From Modestobacter sp. L9-4 (GTDB lineage Bacteria; Actinomycetota; Actinomycetes; Mycobacteriales; Geodermatophilaceae), in contig NZ_CP077800.1 in NCBI RefSeq assembly GCF_019112525.1, positions 3,720,001 to 3,784,000 on the forward strand: a DNA stretch of 64,000 bases, given 5' to 3'. This document shows, in pieces, positions 35,202 through 43,064 of the stretch; position 1 is the stretch's first letter; each line of letters starts with the position of its first letter. The notes under the pieces are model-generated. The model searched no databases. It was given only the letters and a program-made list of their open reading frames with translations, and was not told where the DNA came from. The translations under genes and the position numbers were made by a program.

Positions 35202-38200
35202 GTGAGCGCCACCACGACCGCTGGAACTGCCGAGCCCGGCTGGCTGCGGCGGCTCGTCGGCTACTGCCTGCGCCACCGCGGCGACCTGGTCGGTGCCTTC
35301 GCCGCCGCCCTCGTCGGCTCGGTGATCGCCGCGATCGCGCCGCTGCTGACCCGCGCCGTCGTCGACCGGGTCGTGGCCGGTGCCACCTCGGGCACCGCGG
35401 TCGACGTCACGCCCTTCGTCGTCGCGCTGGTGCTGGCCGGGCTGCTGCGCTTCGGCGCCGGCTTCGTGCGCCGGTACCTGGCCGGGCGGCTGTCGCTGGA
35501 CGTGCAGTACGACCTGCGCAACGACGTCCACGCCGCGCTGGCCCGCCTCGACGGCCCCGGGCAGGACCGGCTGCAGACCGGGCAGGCGGTCAGCCGTTCG
35601 ATCAGCGACATCACCCTGGTCCAGGGGCTGCTGGCCTTCCTGCCCAACCTGACCGGCAACGCGCTGCTGTTCGTCGTCTCCCTGGGCGTGATGGCCTGGC
35701 TCTCACCGCTGCTGACCCTGGTCGCCCTCGCCGTCGGCCCGGCGCTGTGGTGGGTCGGGCTGCGCTCGCGGCGGGACCTCTTCCCGGCCAACTGGGCCGC
35801 CCAGCAGCAGGCCGGTGAGGTCGCCGGTGACGTCGAGGCCGCGGTCACCGGCGTCCGGGTGGTCAAGGGCTTCGGTCAGGAGGACCGCGAGCTCGACCGG
35901 ATCGACGCCGGCGCCCGCACGCTGTACGGCGCCCGGATGCGTGTCGTGCGGTTCACCGCCCGCTACAACCCGCTGCTGCAGGCCGTGCCCGCGCTGGGCC
36001 AGGTGGGCGTGCTGGCCCTCGGTGGCTGGCTCGCGCTGCGCGGGTCGATCAGCCTCGGCACGTTCCTGGCCTTCGCCACCTACCTGGCCGCCCTCGTGTC
36101 GCCGGTGCGCCAGCTCGCCGCCCTGCTCACCATCGGCCCGCAGGCCCGCTCCGGGGTCGAGCGGGTGCTGGAGGTCATCGACGCCCGGCCGACCCTGCTG
36201 TCCGGCCCGACGCCGCTGCCGGCCGGGCCGCTCACCGTCGAGCTGGACGACGTCACCTTCGGCTACACGCCCGACCGGCCGGTGCTCTCCGGCGTCTCGC
36301 TGCGGGTCGAGCCGGGGGAGACCCTCGCGCTGGTCGGCTCCTCGGGGTCGGGCAAGTCCAGCGTCGTGTCGCTGCTGCCCCGGTTCTACGACGTCTCTGC
36401 CGGCGCGCTGCGCGTCGGCGGGGTCGACGTCCGGGACGCGGACACCGGGTCGCTGCGCGCGGCGCTCGGCGTCGTCTTCGAGGACAGCTTCCTGTTCTCG
36501 GACTCGGTGCGGGCCAACATCGCCTTCGGCCGTCCCGACGCCTCCGACGAGGACGTGCGCGCCGCGGCCCGTGCCGCGCAGGCCGACGGGTTCATCAGCG
36601 AGCTGCCCGACGGCTACGACACCGTCGTCGGCGAGCAGGGCCTGACCCTGTCCGGCGGCCAGCGGCAGCGGGTCGCACTGGCCCGCGCGCTGCTCACCGA
36701 CCCCCGCGTGCTGGTGCTCGACGACGCGACCTCCGCCGTCGACGCCGCCGTGGAGGCGCGCATCCACACCGCGCTGCGCACCGCCGTCCGCGGCCGGACG
36801 ACGCTGCTCGTGGCGCACCGCCGCTCGACGCTGGCGCTGGCCGACCGGGTCGCCGTCCTCGACGGCGGCCGGGTCGTCGACGTCGGGACGGCGGCGGAGC
36901 TGGAGGCGCGCTCGCCGCTGTTCCGGCTGCTGCTGTCCGGCGCCGGCGACGTGCCCGAGCTCGACGCGGCCCCGGTCGGTGGCGTCACCGCCGCGGCCTG
37001 GCCCGACCCGGCGCCGGTCGCCGCGGACGCCGGCCCGCTGCGGGAGGCGGCCGGGTCGATCGGCGGCCGCGGTTCGGCGATGGCGGCCGCCGCGCCGACC
37101 GCCTCGCTGCGGGCGCTGGTGGCGCAGCTGCCCCCGGCCGACGACCAGCCCGAGGTGCCCGCCGCCCGGGCGCGCGCCGCCGACACCGACTTCACGCTGT
37201 GGCGGCTGATCCGGCCGTTCCGGTGGGCCCTGGCCGCGGCGCTGGTGCTGGTCGCCGCGGACACCGCGGCGCAGCTGGCCATCCCCGCGCTGGTGCGCGA
37301 GGGCGTGGACAACGGCATCGCCGCCCGCTCGACGTCCCTGCTGCTCACGGTCGCCGGCCTAGCACTGGCCGTCGTGCTGGTCGACTTCGCCGTCGCCCGC
37401 GGGGCGGCCTGGCTGACCGGGCGCACCGGGGAGCGGCTGCTGTACACGCTGCGGGTCAAGACGTTCGCCCAGCTCCAGCGGCTGGGGCTGGACTACTACG
37501 AGCGCGAGCTCGGCGGCCGCATCATGACCCGGATGACGACGGACGTCGACGCGCTGTCGGCGTTCCTGCAGACCGGCCTGACCACCGCGGTGATCAGCGT
37601 GCTCACCCTGGTCGGGGTGCTGGTCGCGCTGTTCCTCTTCGACGCCGAGCTGGCCCTGGTGCTGCTGGCGACGCTGCCGGTGCTGGTGGTCACCACCGTC
37701 TGGTTCCGGTCGCGCTCGGTGCCGGCCTACACCGAGGCGCGCGAGCGGGTCAGCGCGGTCAACGGCCGGCTGCAGGAGGACGTCGCCGGCATCCGGGTGA
37801 CGCAGGCGTTCGAGCGCACCGAGCACTCCACCGAGGTGTTCCGCGGCTACGCCAAGGCCTACCGCGACGTGCGGTTGCGGGCCCAGCGCTACATCGCGAC
37901 CTACTTCCCGTTCGTGGAGTTCTTGTCGGAGGTGGCGGCGGCCGCGGTGCTCGCGGTCGGGGCGTCCCGGCTGGCCGACGGCGACATCACCGCGGGTGTT
38001 CTGATCGCCTTCGTGCTCTACGTCGACACGTTCTTCGCCCCCGTGCAGCAGCTGTCGCAGGTGTTCGACAGCTACCAGCAGGCCTCGGTGGGACTGCGCC
38101 GGCTGCGCGACCTGCTGCGGCTGCCCACCTCCACGCCCGCCGCTGCCCACGCCCGCCCGGTGGGCCGGCTGCGCGGGGAGGTGCAGCTGACCGACGTCAC

Positions 38201-38927
38201 GTTCGCCTACACCGGCGCGCCCGCCCCCGCGCTGCACGACGTCTCGCTGACCGTCGCGCCGGGGGAGACGCTGGCGCTGGTGGGGGAGACCGGTGCCGGC
38301 AAGTCGACGGTGGTGAAGCTGGTCGCCCGCTTCTACGACCCGACGTCAGGTGCCGTGTGCGTCGACGGCGCCGACCTGCGCTCGCTGGACCTGCTCGAGT
38401 ACCGCGGCCGGCTCGGCGTCGTCCCGCAGGAGGCGTTCCTGTTCTCCGGTTCGGTGCGTGACGCGATCGCCTACGGCCGGCCCGACGCCACCGACGCCGA
38501 GGTGGAGGCCGCGGCCCGCGCGGTGGGCGCGCACGAGATGGTCGCCGGGCTGCCGCAGGGCTACCGGACGCGGGTGGGGGAGCGCGGCCGTTCGCTGTCG
38601 GCCGGTCAGCGGCAGCTGCTCGCGCTGGCCCGGGCCGAGCTGGTCGACCCCGACATCCTGCTGCTGGACGAGGCGACCGCGTCGCTGGACCTGGCCAGCG
38701 AGGCCGCCGTCACCCGGGCCGCCGACGCCGTGGCCCACCGCCGCACGACGCTGGTCGTCGCCCACCGGCTCACCACCGCCGCCCGCGCCGACCGGGTCGC
38801 GGTGATGGACGGCGGCCGGGTGGTCGAGGTCGGCACCCACACCGACCTGCTCACCCGCGGCGGCGCCTACGCCACCCTCTGGGCCGCCTACACCGAGGAC
38901 GAGGACGCCGACCCGCTGATGGACTGA
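35202..38927 (+). CDS. Fused ABC multidrug-type exporter (TMD-NBD-TMD-NBD)
   Basis: A 1241-residue full-length exporter with two six-helix domains and two ATPase domains in one chain, like mycobacterial Rv0194. NBD1: Walker A GSSGSGKSS (379), signature LSGGQ (483), Walker B VLVLDDATSA. NBD2: Walker A GETGAGKST (1028), signature LSAGQ (1132), Walker B ILLLDEATAS with Glu1157. In NBD1 the catalytic Glu is Asp508 and NBD2 has the weaker signature, so one of the two ATP sites is degenerate, as in heterodimeric exporters. GTG start at 35202. Structured element C follows the stop. Confidence 0.93.
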   Translation: MSATTTAGTAEPGWLRRLVGYCLRHRGDLVGAFAAALVGSVIAAIAPLLTRAVVDRVVAGATSGTAVDVTPFVVALVLAGLLRFGAGFVRRYLAGRLSLDVQYDLRNDVHAALARLDGPGQDRLQTGQAVSRSISDITLVQGLLAFLPNLTGNALLFVVSLGVMAWLSPLLTLVALAVGPALWWVGLRSRRDLFPANWAAQQQAGEVAGDVEAAVTGVRVVKGFGQEDRELDRIDAGARTLYGARMRVVRFTARYNPLLQAVPALGQVGVLALGGWLALRGSISLGTFLAFATYLAALVSPVRQLAALLTIGPQARSGVERVLEVIDARPTLLSGPTPLPAGPLTVELDDVTFGYTPDRPVLSGVSLRVEPGETLALVGSSGSGKSSVVSLLPRFYDVSAGALRVGGVDVRDADTGSLRAALGVVFEDSFLFSDSVRANIAFGRPDASDEDVRAAARAAQADGFISELPDGYDTVVGEQGLTLSGGQRQRVALARALLTDPRVLVLDDATSAVDAAVEARIHTALRTAVRGRTTLLVAHRRSTLALADRVAVLDGGRVVDVGTAAELEARSPLFRLLLSGAGDVPELDAAPVGGVTAAAWPDPAPVAADAGPLREAAGSIGGRGSAMAAAAPTASLRALVAQLPPADDQPEVPAARARAADTDFTLWRLIRPFRWALAAALVLVAADTAAQLAIPALVREGVDNGIAARSTSLLLTVAGLALAVVLVDFAVARGAAWLTGRTGERLLYTLRVKTFAQLQRLGLDYYERELGGRIMTRMTTDVDALSAFLQTGLTTAVISVLTLVGVLVALFLFDAELALVLLATLPVLVVTTVWFRSRSVPAYTEARERVSAVNGRLQEDVAGIRVTQAFERTEHSTEVFRGYAKAYRDVRLRAQRYIATYFPFVEFLSEVAAAAVLAVGASRLADGDITAGVLIAFVLYVDTFFAPVQQLSQVFDSYQQASVGLRRLRDLLRLPTSTPAAAHARPVGRLRGEVQLTDVTFAYTGAPAPALHDVSLTVAPGETLALVGETGAGKSTVVKLVARFYDPTSGAVCVDGADLRSLDLLEYRGRLGVVPQEAFLFSGSVRDAIAYGRPDATDAEVEAAARAVGAHEMVAGLPQGYRTRVGERGRSLSAGQRQLLALARAELVDPDILLLDEATASLDLASEAAVTRAADAVAHRRTTLVVAHRLTTAARADRVAVMDGGRVVEVGTHTDLLTRGGAYATLWAAYTEDEDADPLMD

Positions 38928-38987
38928 ACAAGGGCCCCGCTGCTCCCCACCGCTCGCACGCTCGCGGCGGGACCCTGCAGCGGGGCC
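38928..38987 (+). repeat. Post-stop structured element, copy C
   Basis: Starts at the ABC-exporter stop (ACAAGGGCC). Outer stem GGCCCCGCTGC/GCAGCGGGGCC is perfect; inner stem CCCACCGC/GCGGCGGG has one mismatch. The apical loop has the CTCGCACGCTCGC type of sequence. Confidence 0.75.
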
Positions 38988-38995
38988 GGGGGCCG

Positions 38996-39059
38996 AGTGG
39001 GCAGTTGCGGCCGTTCGTCGCGGCGCGTCCGCCCGTGTCGACGACCGCAACTGCCCACT
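38996..39059. repeat. Long-arm hairpin with inner stem
   Basis: A perfect 15-bp inverted repeat AGTGGGCAGTTGCGG (38996-39010) with 39045-39059, and inside it a second 6-bp stem TCGTCG/CGACGA (39015-39020, 39039-39044). It lies between the ABC and GNAT genes, 9 bases after structured element C. Confidence 0.7.
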
Positions 39060-39105
39060 GGACGGTCAGCGGGACCCCGGTCGCGCGGTGTGCCACCGTG
39101 CCGGC

Positions 39106-39600
39106 ATGTCGACAGACCGCCACGTCGTGCGCACCGCCGACGCGCACGACCTCGTCCAGCTGCCCGCCGTCGAGGCCGCCGCCGACGAGCTGTTCGTGCC
39201 GCTGGGCATCACGGACCTGCCGGCGCCGGCGAGCGCGGAGGAGCGGGCGCGGTCCTGGCGGGTGCTGGTGGTCGGGCAGTCGGTGCAGGGCTTCGCCGTC
39301 CTCGAGCTGCTCGACGGCGCGGTGCACCTGGAGCAGCTGTCGGTGCACCCCGTGTACAGCCGCCGGGGCATCGGCGGTGCGCTGCTGGCGGCAGGCGTCG
39401 AGGCGGCCCGCGCGCACGGCGCCGACCGCATCACGCTGCTCACCTACGCCGACGTCCCGTGGAACGCGCCGTTCTACGCCCGGCACGGCTGGCAGGTCAC
39501 CGAGCCGACCCCGGCGCTGCAGGCCCTGCGCCGGCGGGAGGCCGAGCTGGGCCTGGACCGGCACGGCGCACGGGTCGCCATGGTGCGCCGGGTCAGTTGA
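39106..39600 (+). CDS. GNAT-family N-acetyltransferase
   Basis: A 164-residue acetyl-CoA-dependent transferase. The CoA-binding motif is HPVYSRRGIGGALLAAGVEA, preceded by GFAVLELLDGAVHLEQLSV and followed by PWNAPFYARHGWQV. Substrate unknown. ATG at 39106 is chosen since it gives the family start. Its 3' end overlaps the convergent MFS gene by 8 bases. Confidence 0.88.
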   Translation: MSTDRHVVRTADAHDLVQLPAVEAAADELFVPLGITDLPAPASAEERARSWRVLVVGQSVQGFAVLELLDGAVHLEQLSVHPVYSRRGIGGALLAAGVEAARAHGADRITLLTYADVPWNAPFYARHGWQVTEPTPALQALRRREAELGLDRHGARVAMVRRVS

Positions 39601-41128
39601 CCCCGCGCGCGGCCGGCCGGACGTCCTCGGGGTCGAAGGCCACGGCCCCGGTGAGCGCGGCGTCGGTGTCCTCCTCGACGGCCAGCTCCTGGTCGGCGTC
39701 CAGCACCGGAGCCGGCCCGGGCTCCCGCCGGGAGCCGAGGACGACGCTGACCACGGCGGTGAGCAGGCACAGCGCGATCGCGACGACCGCGCCCACGGTG
39801 TAGCCCCGCGGGGTCGGCAACGGCGAGGGCGCGATGGTGTGCGCGGTGAGGATGGTGGCGCTGAGCGCGCTGCCGATGGAGAAGCCGACCGTGCGCAGCA
39901 CCTGGTTGAGCGCCAGCGCGCTGCTGGTCGCCGTGCCCGGGACCGCACGCACGATCAGCCGGGGGAGCACGGAGAACGAGCTGCCGATGGCCAGGCCGGC
40001 GAGGGCCATCACCACCAGGATCTCCCAGAGGTGGCTGCGGCTGGTCGCGAAGACCAACAGCGCCGCGGCGAACAGCAGGGCACCCAGCGGCAGCATCCGG
40101 GTCGCGTCGACCCAGCGGCTCAGCCAGGTCACCAGCCGGCTGGCGCCGAAGCTGGCCGCCGACATCGGCAGCAGCACCAGCCCGCTGACGACCACCGAGG
40201 CGCCGAGGCCCGAGGCGGACTCCGGCGTCTGCACGAACCGGATGACCATCGACATAAGCATGTACATGCCGACGCCGGCCAGGGCGCCGGTCACGTTGGC
40301 GGTGAGCACGGTGCGGTGCCGCATCAGCCGCAGGTCGACCAGCGGGTGGGTGGTGCGCAGCTCGTGCCAGGTGCACGCCGCGAGGAACACCAGCGCGGCG
40401 ACCGCCGTCCCCACCAGTCGCGGGGAGGCCCAGCCCCATGTCTCGCCCTCGCTGATCGTCAGCACCAGCCCGCCCACGCCGAGCCCGAGCAGGACCGCAC
40501 CCAGGCCGTCGAAGGGCTCGCGCCCGCGGTCGGAGCTGCCGGGCACGACCAGCGCCACGGCGAGGACGGCGCCGGCGCCGAGCACCGCGGCCAGCCAGAA
40601 GGCGGCGTGGAAGTCCAGGTGCTCGGCGATCAGGCCGGTGATCGGGTAGCCCAGCCCCACGCCCACGACGGCGGTCACGGACAGGGTGGCCAGCGTCCGG
40701 CGAGCCTGCTCGGCCGGCAGGTGGTCGCGGGCCACGCTCATCGCCAGCGGCAGCAGGGCCAGCCCCGTGCCCTGACCGGCCCGGCCGAGCAGCAGCAGGG
40801 CGAAGGGTCCCGGCAGGGCGGCCAGCACGCTGCCGGCGACGACCACGGCCAGCACGGTCAGCAGCACGGTCCGGCGCCACGGGCCGTCGCCCAGCCGGCC
40901 GATCACCGGCGCGGCCAGCGCGCCCACCAGCAGGGTCACCGTGAGGGTCCACTGGGCGCTGCCGAGGGAGACGCCGTAGTCGGTGGCGATCGTCGGGACC
41001 AGGGGAGAGCCCAGGCTGCTGACGACCGCGACGAGCAGTCCGACGTAGACGAGCACCGGCGGCAGCAGCCGGGTGCGGCGGGAGGCCGGGCGTGCGGCGG
41101 TGGCCGGTTCGGCGAGGACGGTGCTCAT
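39593..41128 (-). CDS. MFS transporter, DHA2 (14-helix) type
   Basis: A 511-residue drug:proton antiporter-like protein with about 14 hydrophobic segments. Family features include WTLTVTLLVGALAAPVIGRL (motif around helix 2) and GRAGQGTGLALLPLAMSVAR (motif C region). Start at ATG 41128; upstream in-frame sequence lacks coding character. Divergent from the royal-jelly-type gene, with an inverted repeat in the 103-base gap. Efflux substrate unknown. Confidence 0.87.
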   Translation of the reverse strand: MSTVLAEPATAARPASRRTRLLPPVLVYVGLLVAVVSSLGSPLVPTIATDYGVSLGSAQWTLTVTLLVGALAAPVIGRLGDGPWRRTVLLTVLAVVVAGSVLAALPGPFALLLLGRAGQGTGLALLPLAMSVARDHLPAEQARRTLATLSVTAVVGVGLGYPITGLIAEHLDFHAAFWLAAVLGAGAVLAVALVVPGSSDRGREPFDGLGAVLLGLGVGGLVLTISEGETWGWASPRLVGTAVAALVFLAACTWHELRTTHPLVDLRLMRHRTVLTANVTGALAGVGMYMLMSMVIRFVQTPESASGLGASVVVSGLVLLPMSAASFGASRLVTWLSRWVDATRMLPLGALLFAAALLVFATSRSHLWEILVVMALAGLAIGSSFSVLPRLIVRAVPGTATSSALALNQVLRTVGFSIGSALSATILTAHTIAPSPLPTPRGYTVGAVVAIALCLLTAVVSVVLGSRREPGPAPVLDADQELAVEEDTDAALTGAVAFDPEDVRPAARGVN

Positions 41129-41163
41129 CCGGCGGGCTCCTGGCGAGGACGGTGGTTGGTCGC

Positions 41164-41201
41164 TGCAACTGTATGCCCTCGCCGGGTGCGACGAGGTTGC
41201 A
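41164..41201. promoter_or_regulatory. Inverted repeat in divergent MFS/royal-jelly-type promoter region
   Basis: TGCAAC (41164-41169) and GTTGCA (41196-41201) enclose a second pair CCTCG/CGAGG. It lies 36 bases upstream of the MFS start and 30 bases upstream of the other. Could be an operator shared by both genes. Confidence 0.35.
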
Positions 41202-41231
41202 TCCGGCGGTCCGCTGGGCAGGACCGCCTGC

Positions 41232-42353
41232 ATGACCGACAGCACAGCTGACGCGCAGACCGACCGCCCCTACGGCGAGCTGGAGGTGGTGCACGCCTTC
41301 ACGTCCGGCCCGATGCCGACCGGCGTCTCGGTCTCGCACACCGGCCGCGTGTTCGTGAACTTCCCCAAGTGGGGTGACGACGTCGAGTTCACCGTCGCCG
41401 AGATCCGCGACGGGCAGGCCGTCGCCTACCCCGACCAGGCCACCAACTCGCCCAGCGGGGACGACGACGAGAGCGCGTTCGTCAGCGTGCAGAGCATCGT
41501 GGTCGACCCCGCGGACCGGCTGTGGGTGCTCGACACCGGCTCCCCGCTGTTCCAGCCCACGAAGCCCGGCGGCCCCAAGCTGGTCTGCATCGACCTGACC
41601 ACCGACACGGTGGTCCAGACCATCGTCTTCCCGCGCGAGACGGCGCTGGAGACCACCTACCTCAACGACGTCCGGTTCGACCTGTCCCGCGGGGAGGCCG
41701 GCATCGCCTACATCACCGACTCCGCGGACTCCGGTGAGAACGGGATCATCGTCGTCGACCTGGCCACCGGGGACTCCTGGCGCCGGCTGCGCGACCACCC
41801 CTCGACCAAGGCGCAGGTGCCGCCGGACCTGCTGCTGATGGTCGAGGGCCGGCCCTTCCTCACCAAGGAGAGCCCGGACGCCGAGCCGCAGCCGGTGGCC
41901 ATGGGCTCCGACGGCATCGCGATCTCCGCCGACGGCGCCCGGCTCTGGTACTGCCCGCTGGCCGCCCGGCACTGGTACAGCGTCTCGACCGACGCCCTGG
42001 TCGACCGCAGCCTGGACGACGACGCGGTCGCGGCCACCGTCGTCGACGAGGGCGACAAGGGCAGCGCCGGCGACGGCCTGGAGACCGACGACGCCGGCAA
42101 CCTCTACGCCACCGCCGGCGAGCAGAACGCGATCGTCGTCCGCCGTCCCGACGGCGCGATCGAGACCGTCGTGCACGACGAGCGGCTGCTGTGGCCCGAC
42201 ACCATGTCGGTGGCCGCCGACGGGCACCTCTACGTGACGGCCAACCAGCTGCACCGGCAGGCCCGGTACGCCGGCGGCGTCGACGAGCGCCGCTACCCCT
42301 ACCTGCTGCTCCGGACGCCGATCGAGGCCGGACCGGTGCGCCTCACCCGCTGA
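41232..42353 (+). CDS. Major royal jelly/yellow-family beta-propeller protein
   Basis: A 373-residue protein of the MRJP (pfam03022-like) superfamily related to SMP-30/gluconolactonases. PTGVSVSHTGRVFVNFPKWG, DRLWVLDTGSP, TTYLNDVRFDLS and GIAYITDSADSGENGIIVVD are typical blades. No signal peptide is seen, so it is probably cytoplasmic. Bacterial members are of unsettled function. ATG at 41232. A strong terminator follows at 42363. Confidence 0.85.
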   Translation: MTDSTADAQTDRPYGELEVVHAFTSGPMPTGVSVSHTGRVFVNFPKWGDDVEFTVAEIRDGQAVAYPDQATNSPSGDDDESAFVSVQSIVVDPADRLWVLDTGSPLFQPTKPGGPKLVCIDLTTDTVVQTIVFPRETALETTYLNDVRFDLSRGEAGIAYITDSADSGENGIIVVDLATGDSWRRLRDHPSTKAQVPPDLLLMVEGRPFLTKESPDAEPQPVAMGSDGIAISADGARLWYCPLAARHWYSVSTDALVDRSLDDDAVAATVVDEGDKGSAGDGLETDDAGNLYATAGEQNAIVVRRPDGAIETVVHDERLLWPDTMSVAADGHLYVTANQLHRQARYAGGVDERRYPYLLLRTPIEAGPVRLTR

Positions 42354-42362
42354 CCCCACCGA

Positions 42363-42397
42363 CGACGGCCCCGGACCACCACGGTCCGGGGCCGTCG
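42363..42397. terminator. Terminator hairpin
   Basis: A perfect 15-bp stem CGACGGCCCCGGACC/GGTCCGGGGCCGTCG with an ACCAC loop, starting 10 bases after the MRJP-type gene. Confidence 0.8.
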
Positions 42398-42773
42398 GCG
42401 TGCCCGGGGCCGGTGCGCCGCCGGGTCGGGAGGAAGTGGCAGGATCGCCTTCCGCGAGCGGCCACGACGCCGTTCGCACGCCAGGTCCGCACCGGGCGCC
42501 GGAGACCCCGAGCAGCCCGTGCGACCTCGCCGCCCGCCGGCCGCCACCCCGTGCGCGCGCAGCTCCGTGGCCCCCGGTCGGCACGTCCGCGTACCGGTCC
42601 GGACACGACGCGCTGCCGGCGCGGACGGACGCCCGCAGGGTCGCCTGTGACGTGGCACACTCCCCGTCCCGGTCGGGCCCGCGCCGGCCCCAGCGGCAGC
42701 CACCCGTCGACCCAGCAGGCCGAGCGTGCTCGGCCGACCGAGCCCGGAGGTCCCCTCCGGGGAGGAGGACACC
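42398..42773. other. Gene-free region upstream of DUF3311-SSS operon
   Basis: No credible gene in about 375 bases. It contains an 18-bp perfect dyad GGCCGAGC-GT-GCTCGGCC at 42718-42735, 38 bases before the start of the DUF3311 gene, and a ribosome-binding site GGAGGAGGA at 42760-42768. The dyad may be an operator. Confidence 0.45.
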
Positions 42774-43061
42774 GTGTCCACCCCCGAGTCGCCCGCGGCC
42801 GCGCCGCCGCGGCGCAGCGACCGCAGCCCGTGGAACTGGCTGCTGATCGTGCCCGTCGTGGTGCCGCTGCTCGTGCCGCTGTACAACCACCGCGACCCCG
42901 AGCTGTTCGGCTGGCCGTTCTTCTACTGGGTGCAGCTGGTGTTCGTCGCCCTCGGCGTCGTCACCACCGGGCTCGTCTACCGGATGACCCGCCGCAGCAA
43001 GGCCGACCAGGCCGTCTCCGCCCGCGCGGCGGACCGCCCGGCGCGCGACGGGGGGCGCTGA
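42774..43061 (+). CDS. DUF3311 small membrane protein
   Basis: A 95-residue protein with two transmembrane helices (WNWLLIVPVVVPLLVPLYN and a second around FFYWVQLVFVALGVV). DUF3311 proteins are small partners encoded just before sodium:solute symporters, as here: the symporter starts 4 bases after its stop. GTG start at 42774 with GGAGGAGGA upstream. It may help assembly or function of the symporter. Confidence 0.85.
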   Translation: MSTPESPAAAPPRRSDRSPWNWLLIVPVVVPLLVPLYNHRDPELFGWPFFYWVQLVFVALGVVTTGLVYRMTRRSKADQAVSARAADRPARDGGR

Positions 43062-43064
43062 ACC

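Noticed and set aside
42646..42659. TGTG-N6-CACA resembling a CRP site upstream of the DUF3311 gene
   Set aside because: In the CRP consensus TGTGA-N6-TCACA the two halves lie two bases further apart, so the fit is poor.
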